This document shows positions 7,705 to 14,719 of a stretch of DNA of 64,000 bases, in pieces. The notes beneath the pieces were generated by a model. That model worked only from the letters and a program-made list of their open reading frames with translations. It did not search any database and was not told where the DNA came from. This DNA comes from Oscillospiraceae bacterium (lineage in GTDB: Bacteria; Bacillota; Clostridia; Oscillospirales; Ruminococcaceae), in contig JAGOPP010000003.1 in NCBI GenBank assembly GCA_017991935.1, positions 62,001 to 126,000 on the forward strand. Direction: 5' to 3'. The translations under genes and the position numbers were made by a program. Numbering within the stretch: the stretch's first letter is position 1; every line of letters starts with the position of its first letter.

Positions 7705-8290
7705 GTCTTATTTTTGGTTTTGTTAGCAACGTGTTAGCAGCGTTTGCGATTTAATTTGCTAAATCGAATTATCTTTGTTCGCGCCTCCCGCCCCCGCCAG
7801 CTCCTCCACGCTGATGCCGAAAGCATACCAGTATCACCAGCAGACCTCGTCAGTTATAACGTTGCCGTTTTCGTCGGTGATTATGAGCCTGCAGCGGTAG
7901 GCCTCGTCTATCTGCCGTTTAACCGGATGAATATCCTTTGGGCATTGCTTAATTATGCAGGTTTCAATCAGTTCTTCCGGGATGCATTTGAAATCATCAT
8001 AAGCATCAACGGTCGCACCGTCCGCCATTCGCACCGCGATCGTCGCATTTGGGTGCTCTGGCACCTGCAAGCGCGCATAAGCCAAAATAAATTCCCGTGA
8101 AACTCCCGTTAATTCCATATCTGCCACACCGTTAATATGCAACATTCCTTTTACCAATCCCACTTTTACAACCTCTCTCCGTACAATAACCGTGTATGGG
8201 CGTTGTGTTGTTGTTTATTTACCATCTTCATCTTCATCGTCATCATATCATACCAAATGCAAAAAGTAATGGCAATTCTCGACAGGGCAT
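7705..8290. other. AT-rich islet beside tRNA-Val, possible mobile-element scar
   Basis: By eye this stretch is clearly richer in A and T than the chromosome around it. It starts at a tRNA 3' end, the usual integration target of tyrosine recombinases, and contains the direct repeat GTTAGCAACG / GTTAGCAGCG (7720-7742) of the kind that integrases bind. One damaged reading frame (7834-8163) is present. No integrase gene and no second copy of the tRNA 3' end was found, so this is a remnant at most. Confidence 0.4.
7834..8163 (-). CDS. Hypothetical protein, possibly cut short by a TGA
   Basis: GTG 8163 follows AGAGAGGTTGTAAAA. The frame gives 109 residues, starting MGLVKGMLHINGVADMEL and ending DENGNVITDEVCW before TGA at 7834-7836. 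It has a beta-rich, phage- or plasmid-like look, without membrane segments or motifs that I recognise. Beyond the TGA the same frame continues with protein-like sequence (YWYAFGISVEELAGAGGANK) to TAG at 7759-7761, so the natural product may have been about 134 residues and the TGA a nonsense change from TGG. Base composition differs from the neighbours, which fits foreign origin. Confidence 0.55.
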   Translation of the reverse strand: MGLVKGMLHINGVADMELTGVSREFILAYARLQVPEHPNATIAVRMADGATVDAYDDFKCIPEELIETCIIKQCPKDIHPVKRQIDEAYRCRLIITDENGNVITDEVCW

Positions 8291-8523
8291 AAAAAATAGG
8301 CTCCCGCTGATTAGCGCGAGGGCTTAAAGATCCCACGGGGATGGAGCGATTGGCCCCACGTTGTCGCCTTATTTCCTAAAGATCCCCCTGATGGCCGCGA
8401 GTTGCCGGCCCGGCCGCCCGGCGGCGAAAAAACGGCTCTCCCACCGCCCGCCGGACTTGCAGGAAACCCGAAATCCGTATATAATAAAGTATATATTATA
8501 AAAATGTCAAAGGATGCCGAAAG
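8164..8523. other. Intergenic region before speE
   Basis: It holds a purine/pyrimidine run of ATCTTCATC-like triplets (8222-8252), a weak hairpin near 8300-8323 (CCCGCT-GATT-AGCGCG) and, at its end, the speE promoter. I see no gene. Confidence 0.5.
8457..8485 (+). promoter_or_regulatory. Promoter for speE-nspC
   Basis: TTGCAG at 8457-8462, 17 bases, TATAAT at 8480-8485, then an A/T-rich start region before the ATG at 8524. Confidence 0.75.
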
Positions 8524-9417
8524 ATGATCCTGAAAATTTATGACGAAGACAATCAAAAAGAAAAGCTGATGTTCTTTGAGGACGAGTCCGATTCCATGAA
8601 GCTCGGCTACGAGATCGGCGGCATCCTCTATGAGCGGGAGGCCGAATGCGGCCAAAAGGTCATGATCTTTGAGCACAAGGACCTCGGAAAGACGCTCGTC
8701 ATCGACGACATCGTGCAGTCCTCGGTCAACACGGAATTCCTCTACAACGAGATCATGGCGCATCTCCCGCTCGACTGCCAAAAAGACCCGAAGCGCGTGC
8801 TGATCATCGGCGGCGGGACCGGCCTCACGATGAAGCAGGCGCTGAAATACCCCGTGGACGAGGCCGTGCTCTGCGACATCTCCTCCGAGATCCTTGAGAT
8901 CGCGGAAGAATACGAGCCCGAGGCGGTGGAGGCGCTGCATGACCCGCGCGCGAAGGTCGTGATCGCCGACGGCTTCGAGTACGTCAAGGGGCAAAAGGAT
9001 CTCGACGGCATCTTGGTGGACAGCTGCGACCCGGTCGGGCCCGCGAAGGTCCTCTACTCGGACGAATTTTATCAAAACTGCATCGCCGCGCTCTCCGAGA
9101 CGGGCGTCCTCTGCGTGCAGACCGGGGCCCCCCTGTTTTCGGCGGGGCGGCGGGAATACCGCGAGCTGATGCGCTATCTGCGGGGACGGGACGACGTCGC
9201 ATACAAACCGGTCATCTTCACCTGCCCGATGATCGTCGGCGGGTTTTATATGTTCGTGCTCATCACCAAAAACAAGGGCACCGATTGGAACGCGCATTTT
9301 CACATCCGGCGGGACGACGTGGAATATTACGACCCGGAACTGCGGGCGCAATACTTTGACATACCCAACTTTATACGAAAGAGGCTGGAAACGGATCCGG
9401 AGAGGGACGCGGATTGA
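8524..9417 (+). CDS. speE: Polyamine aminopropyltransferase (spermidine synthase family)
   Basis: ATG 8524 lies nine bases behind AAAGGA. The 297-residue protein has the two-part spermidine synthase fold: an N-terminal beta domain (LYEREAECGQKVMIFEH...DDIVQSS, then EFLYNEIMAHLPL) and a Rossmann domain. It would transfer the aminopropyl group from decarboxylated S-adenosylmethionine to putrescine or a similar diamine. The cofactor glycine loop reads GGGTG (96-100) where most family members have GGGDG, and the active-site loop reads DSCDPVGPA (166-174) where DS(T/S)DPxGPA is usual; the catalytic Asp166 is kept. These changes may reflect a different substrate. The following nspC overlaps by three bases. 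No S-adenosylmethionine decarboxylase is in view. Confidence 0.9.
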   Translation: MILKIYDEDNQKEKLMFFEDESDSMKLGYEIGGILYEREAECGQKVMIFEHKDLGKTLVIDDIVQSSVNTEFLYNEIMAHLPLDCQKDPKRVLIIGGGTGLTMKQALKYPVDEAVLCDISSEILEIAEEYEPEAVEALHDPRAKVVIADGFEYVKGQKDLDGILVDSCDPVGPAKVLYSDEFYQNCIAALSETGVLCVQTGAPLFSAGRREYRELMRYLRGRDDVAYKPVIFTCPMIVGGFYMFVLITKNKGTDWNAHFHIRRDDVEYYDPELRAQYFDIPNFIRKRLETDPERDAD

Positions 9418-10550
9418 AAAATTATTCCGAACTGTTTAAAAATCTCCCCACGCCCTGCTTTGTGCTCGACGAGGAGATGCTCGTGCGAAATCTTGAGCTT
9501 TGCAGGAGGATTGAAGAAGAAAGCGGCTGCAAGATCCTGCTCGCGCAAAAGGCCTTTTCGATGTACCGGGTCTACGGCCTGATGGCGCGGTATCTCTCCG
9601 GGACGGCGGCGAGCTCCCTGTTTGAGGCAAAGCTCGCGGCGGAGCATTTTCCGGGGGAGGTCCACATCTACGCGCCGGCCTACCGCGAGGAAGAATTCGG
9701 CGAGATCCTCGGCTGCTGCAGCCACATCGTCTTTAATTCCTACGCGCAGCTCGAAAAATTCTTGCCCGAGATTCGGGCGAGCAAAAAGAAGATCGAATAC
9801 GGGCTCCGCATCAACCCACAGGTTTCGACCTGCCCAAACCCGATGTACGACCCCTGCGCGCCGGGCTCCCGCTTCGGCATCCCGGCGGAGCGGTTCGACA
9901 AAACGGTCCGGGCGGACGGCCTCCACTTCCACACGCTCTGCGAGCAGGGCGTCGGCGATCTCAAAAAGACGCTCGCAAAGGTGGAGGAGGATTTCGGGGA
10001 CTACCTGCGCGGGATGAAATGGGTCAATTTCGGCGGCGGGCATTTCCTCACCGCCGAGGACTACGACACGCGGGAGCTGATCCGGGTTATCCGGGACTTC
10101 TCCGAAAAATACGGCGTGCAGGTCTATCTTGAGCCCGGCGAGGCGGTCGCCTACAACGCGGGCTTTCTCATCTCGCGGGTCATGGACGTCGTGCAAAACG
10201 GCATGGACATCGCGATACTTGATGCCTCCGCCGCCTGCCATATGCCACAGGTCTTGGAGGAACATTATCTGCCCGAGGTCCTCGGGGCGGGGGCTCCGGG
10301 CGAGTATCCTTATGCCTGCCGCCTCGCGGGAAATACCTGCCTCGGCGGCGACGTGATCGGCGACTATTCGTTCCCGCGGGAACTAAGGCCCGGCGACCTG
10401 CTGATCTTTGCCGACATGGCGCACTACACGATGGTCAAAACCAACTTTTTTAACGGCGTGAATCTCCCCTCGATCGCGAAGCTCGATAGGGACGGGACAA
10501 CCGAGGTGCTCAACACGTTCGGGTACGAGGATTTTAAATCAAAACTCTAA
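9414..10550 (+). CDS. nspC: Carboxynorspermidine / carboxyspermidine decarboxylase
   Basis: The start is TTG 9414, overlapping the speE stop (TTGA), with GGAGAGG upstream. The 378-residue protein is a fold-III PLP decarboxylase: PTPCFVLDE near the N-terminus, PLP lysine in LLAQKAFS (Lys46), LHFHTLCE, the phosphate loop NFGGGH, EPGEAV, and the substrate-side segment ILDASAACHMP. It removes carbon dioxide from carboxyspermidine or carboxynorspermidine. In this alternative polyamine route the precursor is made by a carboxyspermidine dehydrogenase, which is not in the window. Having speE and nspC in one operon is noteworthy because each can end a different branch to triamines. Confidence 0.93.
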   Translation: MKNYSELFKNLPTPCFVLDEEMLVRNLELCRRIEEESGCKILLAQKAFSMYRVYGLMARYLSGTAASSLFEAKLAAEHFPGEVHIYAPAYREEEFGEILGCCSHIVFNSYAQLEKFLPEIRASKKKIEYGLRINPQVSTCPNPMYDPCAPGSRFGIPAERFDKTVRADGLHFHTLCEQGVGDLKKTLAKVEEDFGDYLRGMKWVNFGGGHFLTAEDYDTRELIRVIRDFSEKYGVQVYLEPGEAVAYNAGFLISRVMDVVQNGMDIAILDASAACHMPQVLEEHYLPEVLGAGAPGEYPYACRLAGNTCLGGDVIGDYSFPRELRPGDLLIFADMAHYTMVKTNFFNGVNLPSIAKLDRDGTTEVLNTFGYEDFKSKL

Positions 10551-10834
10551 AAGCGGACGGAACCCCCGCCCGGCGGCGTGCTCATGCAGAGGAGGGGTGT
10601 TCCCTCTTTTCCATGGGAAACTCCCGGCTTTATAAAAGACCTCGGCGGGACAGGAGATTTACCCGGTGGCGTGCTCATTCGCAGAAAAAAGATTGCCGGG
10701 CCGCATGGGTTTCCCCTTTCCCCTCCCGGTTTTGAGCACGGCCGTCCCGGTTTTGAGCACGGGCGGCTTTTTTCTTGACAAACGGGGGCGTTTTGGCTAT
10801 CATCATTTAGGATCTCGGACCGGAGGCGTTAGAT
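10551..10834. other. Intergenic region with GAGCACGG repeats and yegS promoter
   Basis: GGCGTGCTCA occurs at about 10575 and 10671, and CCCGGTTTTGAGCACGG occurs twice in tandem (10726-10761), so CGTGCTCA/TGAGCACG arms can pair. The second copy forms a terminator-like hairpin CCGTCCCG...CGGGCGG followed by a T run (10743-10773). Confidence 0.55.
10775..10803 (+). promoter_or_regulatory. Promoter for the lipid kinase gene
   Basis: TTGACA at 10775-10780, a 17-base spacer and TATCAT at 10798-10803, about 30 bases before the ATG. Confidence 0.85.
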
Positions 10835-11722
10835 ATGGCAAAAAAACTGATGCTCATCCTGAACCCGTGCGCGGGTATGCGGGCCGCGAACCGCTGCCTC
10901 GCGGATATCATCGGGCTCTTTTGCGCGAGGGACTTCGTGACCACCGTGTTCGTCACCGGAAAGCGCGGCGACGCGACGCGCTGGGTCGGCGAATACGGCG
11001 CCCAATACGATGTGATCGCCTGCATCGGCGGCGACGGCACCTTCAACGAAACGCTGCACGGCATTTTGGAAAGCGGCATCCGGGCGCAGATCGGCTATAT
11101 CCCGGCGGGCAGCACCAACGACTTTGCAAACAGTCTCGGCCTCCCGCTCGACCCGATGGCCGCGGCCGCGGAGATCGCCGAGGGCGCGCCCCGGCCCTTC
11201 GACGCCGGCAAATTCGGGAGCCGGTATTTCTCCTATGTCGCCTCCTTCGGCGCGTTCACCCACGCGAGCTACTCCACCCCGCAGGCGGTCAAAAATTTCC
11301 TCGGCCACCTCGCCTACATCCTTGAGAGCACCCGCGATCTGCCGTATATGAAGCCGGCATCCATCAAACTGGACGCGGACGGCGAAATCTTCGAGGGAGA
11401 GTACCTCTTCGGCGCGATCAGCAACTCCACCTCGCTCGGCGGCATCCTGACCATCGACCCCAACATCGTGGATATGAACGACGGCAAATTTGAGGTTATG
11501 CTGATCCGGCCGCCGGAGACCGCCGCCGATCTCGCGGAGATCGTGCGCGCGCTGATCAACCGGCAGTACCGCTGCGGGATGATCGACTTCGCCTCCGCGG
11601 GCAGGATCACCGTGCTCTCGAATCCCGAGACCGGCTGGTCGCTGGACGGCGAATTCGAGCCCGGGCAGGACGGCGTGACCATCGAAAACCTGCACAGCGC
11701 CGTGAACCTGCTCTGCAAGTAA
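10835..11722 (+). CDS. YegS/DAGK-family lipid kinase
   Basis: ATG 10835 follows CCGGAGGCG. The 295-residue protein has the diacylglycerol-kinase catalytic fold: LILNPCAG at the N-terminus, the nucleotide motif IGGDGTFNE (GGDGT at 65-69), IPAGSTNDFA (90-98), and the late SLDGE segment of the C-terminal beta domain. It phosphorylates a lipid such as diacylglycerol or a related alcohol using ATP, at the inner face of the membrane, which feeds phosphatidic acid back into phospholipid synthesis. The gene has its own promoter and stands alone. Substrate specificity within the family cannot be told from sequence. Confidence 0.9.
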   Translation: MAKKLMLILNPCAGMRAANRCLADIIGLFCARDFVTTVFVTGKRGDATRWVGEYGAQYDVIACIGGDGTFNETLHGILESGIRAQIGYIPAGSTNDFANSLGLPLDPMAAAAEIAEGAPRPFDAGKFGSRYFSYVASFGAFTHASYSTPQAVKNFLGHLAYILESTRDLPYMKPASIKLDADGEIFEGEYLFGAISNSTSLGGILTIDPNIVDMNDGKFEVMLIRPPETAADLAEIVRALINRQYRCGMIDFASAGRITVLSNPETGWSLDGEFEPGQDGVTIENLHSAVNLLCK

Positions 11723-11911
11723 CCGCCCGGCGGCGCCTCCTCAAAAAAGCGACACGCAAAAAAGAAGATTTCGTAAAATCTCGCAAAAGATTTATTCACG
11801 GCCGGCGTGATAGAATAAAGGCGCAGGGAGGAAATCGTCAGGTCCTCCGGCAGTTTCCCCGCCGCCATGTCGGCCGGCAAGCAATTTTTTTCTTCACCTC
11901 TCTCCTTAATG

Positions 11912-11944
11912 AAAAAAGCGCCCGCTTTCGCGGGCGCTTTTTTC
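11912..11944. terminator. Bidirectional terminator
   Basis: AAAAAAGCGCCCGC-TTTC-GCGGGCGCTTTTTT lies between convergent genes, the lipid kinase and the minus-strand membrane protein. Confidence 0.93.
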
Positions 11945-11980
11945 GTGCGGGGGCGGCGGGATGTTCCCCCGCTCTGCCGG

Positions 11981-12463
11981 TCATTTATATTTGTCAATGT
12001 GGTAGCGGTCGAAAAGACGCAGCAGGAGCGGCGTCTTTGCGGCTTCCTTTTTGCCGCTGAGGAGGTCGCGGATGCGCTTTTGTCTGCGCAGCCATCCGAA
12101 AAAGCTGCCCGCCATGGCGAGCGCGGTGTAGACGAGCGCCGTCTTCCACGCGGCGCCGTAGCCGGAGAAAAACGCCGCCGCGGAGCCGTAGCTCAGCAGG
12201 AACACCGCCGGGTAAAACGGCGGGCAGACGCCGTCCCGGTCGCCCATCACATAGCCGGTGGCCGCCGCGAGCATCGGCAGACCGGAGATCAGCAGCAGGT
12301 AGACGAGATAGACCTCCCGGTCCGCCTCCGCCATCCATCCGCCCGCCAAGGGCGCGAGCCAGAGCCCCGCGGCCATGATCGCGATATATTGCAGAGATTC
12401 TTTGATTTTAAGGGACGCCCAAAACGTTTTTGAGCCTCCCCCTCCCCCTTTACGCTCATTCAT
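11981..12463 (-). CDS. Small integral membrane protein, 160 aa
   Basis: ATG 12463 overlaps the end of the cyclophilin gene by eight bases. The 160-residue product has about four hydrophobic segments (around residues 25-45, 50-70, 83-100 and 108-123) and a positively charged C-terminus (GWLRRQKRIRDLLSGKK). A glycine run near residues 6-10 precedes the first segment. It has no motif that I recognise. Overlapping genes suggest translational coupling with the peptidyl-prolyl isomerase, but a shared function is not implied. Confidence 0.7.
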   Translation of the reverse strand: MNERKGGGGGSKTFWASLKIKESLQYIAIMAAGLWLAPLAGGWMAEADREVYLVYLLLISGLPMLAAATGYVMGDRDGVCPPFYPAVFLLSYGSAAAFFSGYGAAWKTALVYTALAMAGSFFGWLRRQKRIRDLLSGKKEAAKTPLLLRLFDRYHIDKYK

Positions 12464-12944
12464 CGGCCAGATAGACCCGTTTCATCTTTTTGGCGTAGAT
12501 GGGGCGCTCATTGCGCACCGCGCTCTCGGCGACGGCGTCCACGACGTCCATGCCCTCGACCACGCGGCCGAACGCGGCGTACTGTCCGTCGAGGAAGGTG
12601 CTGTCCTCATGCACGATAAAAAACTGGGAGCTTGCGGAATTCGGACTTTGCGAGCGGGCCATGGAGACGACGCCGCGCAGGTGGGAGATCGGGTTTTCCC
12701 AGCCGTTCGCCGCGAATTCGCCCTTCACTGTGATCCCGGAGCCGCCCATGCCGGCCTTCATCGGGTCCGCGCCGTAGGGGTCGCCGCCTTGGATCATAAA
12801 GCCCTTGATCACGCGATGGAAAACGAGGCCGTCGTAAAATCCGGTGCCGGCCAGAAGCTCAAAATTCTCGCAGGTGAGCGGCGCGGCTTTTTTATCAAGC
12901 TCGATCTTGATGATGCCACCGTCCGCCATTTCAATGATTACCAT
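12456..12944 (-). CDS. Cyclophilin-type peptidyl-prolyl cis-trans isomerase
   Basis: ATG 12944 follows AATGGAGGCGTAG. The 162-residue protein is a single bacterial cyclophilin domain without signal peptide, hence cytoplasmic. The signature FHRVIKGFMIQGGDP contains the catalytic arginine; GVVSMARSQSPNSASSQFFI and FLDGQYAAFGRVVEGMDVVD complete the active-site wall. It speeds up proline isomerisation in folding proteins. It is the first gene of a two-gene unit with the membrane protein behind it. Confidence 0.95.
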   Translation of the reverse strand: MVIIEMADGGIIKIELDKKAAPLTCENFELLAGTGFYDGLVFHRVIKGFMIQGGDPYGADPMKAGMGGSGITVKGEFAANGWENPISHLRGVVSMARSQSPNSASSQFFIVHEDSTFLDGQYAAFGRVVEGMDVVDAVAESAVRNERPIYAKKMKRVYLADE

Positions 12945-12973
12945 GTCTACGCCTCCATTTTTGAATATAGTTT

Positions 12974-13002
12974 ATTTTACTATTTTGCGCGGAAGTTGTA
13001 AA
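12974..13002 (-). promoter_or_regulatory. Promoter for the cyclophilin gene
   Basis: On the minus strand TTTACA (13002-12997), a 17-base spacer and TAAAAT (12979-12974) precede the start by about 30 bases. Confidence 0.7.
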
Positions 13003-13111
13003 GCCAAAACGCGGGCGCGGGGGTTTTCTCCGGGGCGGGGCCGCGGCCGACCGGCGCGGATGCCCATGCCGGAGCAAAAAATCCCCGGCGGGGCCGCGCC
13101 CGGCGTCCACC

Positions 13112-13150
13112 AAAAAACCCTCCCGGCGGAAACCGGAAGGGCCTTTTTTC
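13112..13150. terminator. Terminator after the macro-domain gene
   Basis: AAAAAACCCTCCCGG and CCGGAAGGGCCTTTTTT form a stem with T runs on both strands. On the minus strand it lies 20 bases behind the macro-domain gene stop. Confidence 0.8.
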
Positions 13151-13170
13151 ATTTCAGGAAAGGACGCCGC

Positions 13171-13695
13171 TCACTCCGTGGCGAGGCCGAGGTCCTTCAT
13201 CACCTTATCGTAGGCCTCTTTCGTCTTGGCGTCAAAGCAGACCATGTAGACGTCTTCGATGCAGGTGTCGTTCTCAAGGAAGGAAAGGATGGTCTTGACG
13301 GCGATCGGCGCGGCTTGATCGAGCGGGAAGCGGTACGCGCCGGTGGAGATGGACGGAAACGCGACGCTGCGGCAATTGTATTCCACGGCGAGATTCAGCG
13401 CGCTGAGGTACGCCCTGCAGAGCATTTCCTCCTCGTTGTTAAGGCCGCGGTTCCAGATTGGGCCGACCGCATGAATGATGTATTTGGCATCCAGTTTGAA
13501 GCCCGGCGTGATCACGGCCTCGCCGGTTTTACAGGTGCCGATCCTCCGACAGCAGCTGACGAGCTCCGCGCCCGCGGCGCGGTGAATGTACCCGTCGACG
13601 CCCTCATCGCCCATCAGGCTGGTGTTGGCGGCATTGACGATCGCGTCAACTTTCATATCGACGATGTTGCCCTTGATGACGGAAAAATTAGACAT
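13171..13695 (-). CDS. Macro-domain ADP-ribose-binding protein
   Basis: ATG 13695 follows AAGGAAAGGAAAGAG. The 174-residue protein is one macro domain of the O-acetyl-ADP-ribose deacetylase type: VIKGNIVDMKVDAIVNAAN, then NTSLMGDEGVDGYIHRAAG and FPSISTGAYRFPLDQAA. The usual glycine stretch before GVDG (GGGGVDG) reads MGDEGVDG here. Known relatives remove acetyl groups from O-acetyl-ADP-ribose or ADP-ribose from acidic side chains. It is preceded on the same strand, 17 bases away, by a PH-domain gene, so the two are an operon. Confidence 0.92.
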   Translation of the reverse strand: MSNFSVIKGNIVDMKVDAIVNAANTSLMGDEGVDGYIHRAAGAELVSCCRRIGTCKTGEAVITPGFKLDAKYIIHAVGPIWNRGLNNEEEMLCRAYLSALNLAVEYNCRSVAFPSISTGAYRFPLDQAAPIAVKTILSFLENDTCIEDVYMVCFDAKTKEAYDKVMKDLGLATE

Positions 13696-13712
13696 GGCAC
13701 TCTTTCCTTTCC

Positions 13713-14090
13713 TTAATACTCAATCGCCCGAGCGGCATCTTCCAGATCCGCGCCGATATTGAGGGTATTGATGGTTCTGCGCTCCATGCGCTCCCGCTCC
13801 GACTGCTCGGCGATAAAATCCTTGACCTCTTTCGCGTGCCGGATGTGGCGCAGGGTGAGCTCCGGATGGGTGACGTCCCCGGTCCGGCAGACCACCGTGC
13901 CCAGCCCGAACAGGCGCTCGAACAGGGAGGTGCGAAAAACGGTATCTTGAATTTTATAGAGGTAGCAATCGTTCTCTTCCTGCCGCAGAAAGCCGGTGTT
14001 TACGGTCAGCTGCTCGCCGGTGACGGTGTATTTGGTAAAGGTCAGCGGCAGGCCGAACAGAAGCCAACGCTTTCTTTCGACGTATTTCAT
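13713..14090 (-). CDS. Bacterial PH-domain (DUF304-like) protein, 125 aa
   Basis: ATG 14090 is chosen because AAGGGGTGG lies eight bases upstream; the longer reading from GTG 14102 would overlap that site. The product begins MKYVERKRWLLFGLPLTFTK and has the bPH_2 pattern (KYTVTGEQLTVNTGFLRQEEND, LYKIQDTVFRTSLFERLFGLGTV, HIRHAKEVKDFI). Unlike membrane-anchored YdbS/YdbT proteins it lacks clear transmembrane segments. Family function is unknown. It shares an operon with the macro-domain gene. Confidence 0.82.
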   Translation of the reverse strand: MKYVERKRWLLFGLPLTFTKYTVTGEQLTVNTGFLRQEENDCYLYKIQDTVFRTSLFERLFGLGTVVCRTGDVTHPELTLRHIRHAKEVKDFIAEQSERERMERRTINTLNIGADLEDAARAIEY

Positions 14091-14187
14091 CACGGAATCC
14101 ACCCCTTTTTAGTTAATTATAGCATAGGAAACAAAAATATCAAGGGGATTTCCGCCTTCTAAAAGCAAAACCGACGAAAGAAAGCCC

Positions 14188-14568
14188 TTATTTTGGCTCG
14201 GCGTCCGCCGGAGCCTGATGTTCGAGCTTCGCGCGGGCGCGTTCCGCGCTCCGCCGGCGCAGCTCGTTGACCGAGCTGAGGATCACCCAAAGCACCGTCA
14301 GCGCGCCGGGCAGCACAAGCAGCCAGAAAAAGCCGACGATCCCCCGGTTTTGATATTGAAAGCGCGGGAAATAATAGAAAAACCAGAATACGTCGCAGGC
14401 GAAGGTCGCCGCCAGCATCGAGAGAAGCCCCCAGAGGACGCCCTTTTTGTTGCGGTTGCTCCGGTTGGCAAGGTAGGCGGCGAGGTAGACCCCCCAGCAG
14501 ACGCCGATCCCGATCAGCACCGCCGCGGCCCCCTCCACGCGGGACAGAGCGTACAGCCACGTAAACAT
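14188..14568 (-). CDS. Small integral membrane protein, 126 aa
   Basis: ATG 14568 follows AAAGGAAATGACAAC. The 126-residue product has three hydrophobic segments (about 14-34, 44-66 and 76-98), with basic loops (ANRSNRNKKG) and a charged C-terminal tail (NELRRRSAERARAK). No family is recognised. It is separated from its neighbours by short spacers and could be monocistronic. Confidence 0.7.
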   Translation of the reverse strand: MFTWLYALSRVEGAAAVLIGIGVCWGVYLAAYLANRSNRNKKGVLWGLLSMLAATFACDVFWFFYYFPRFQYQNRGIVGFFWLLVLPGALTVLWVILSSVNELRRRSAERARAKLEHQAPADAEPK

Positions 14569-14719
14569 GTTGTCATTTCCTTTCTGCAGTCATTTCTCCG
14601 GCGGCGGCTCCCGGCGCGAAAAAAGCGGAGCCCTCCGGCGTTTTTTTAAAAAAGCGTTTGCCGCCCCTCCGAAGCCCCCTTGAAACCGGGACGGCCGCGC
14701 GGGGTTCCCCCGGCATATT

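Noticed and set aside
7652-7740. Intact att site duplicating the tRNA-Val 3' end
   Set aside because: I found no second copy of the T-arm/acceptor sequence in the next 700 bases, so no att pair is claimed.
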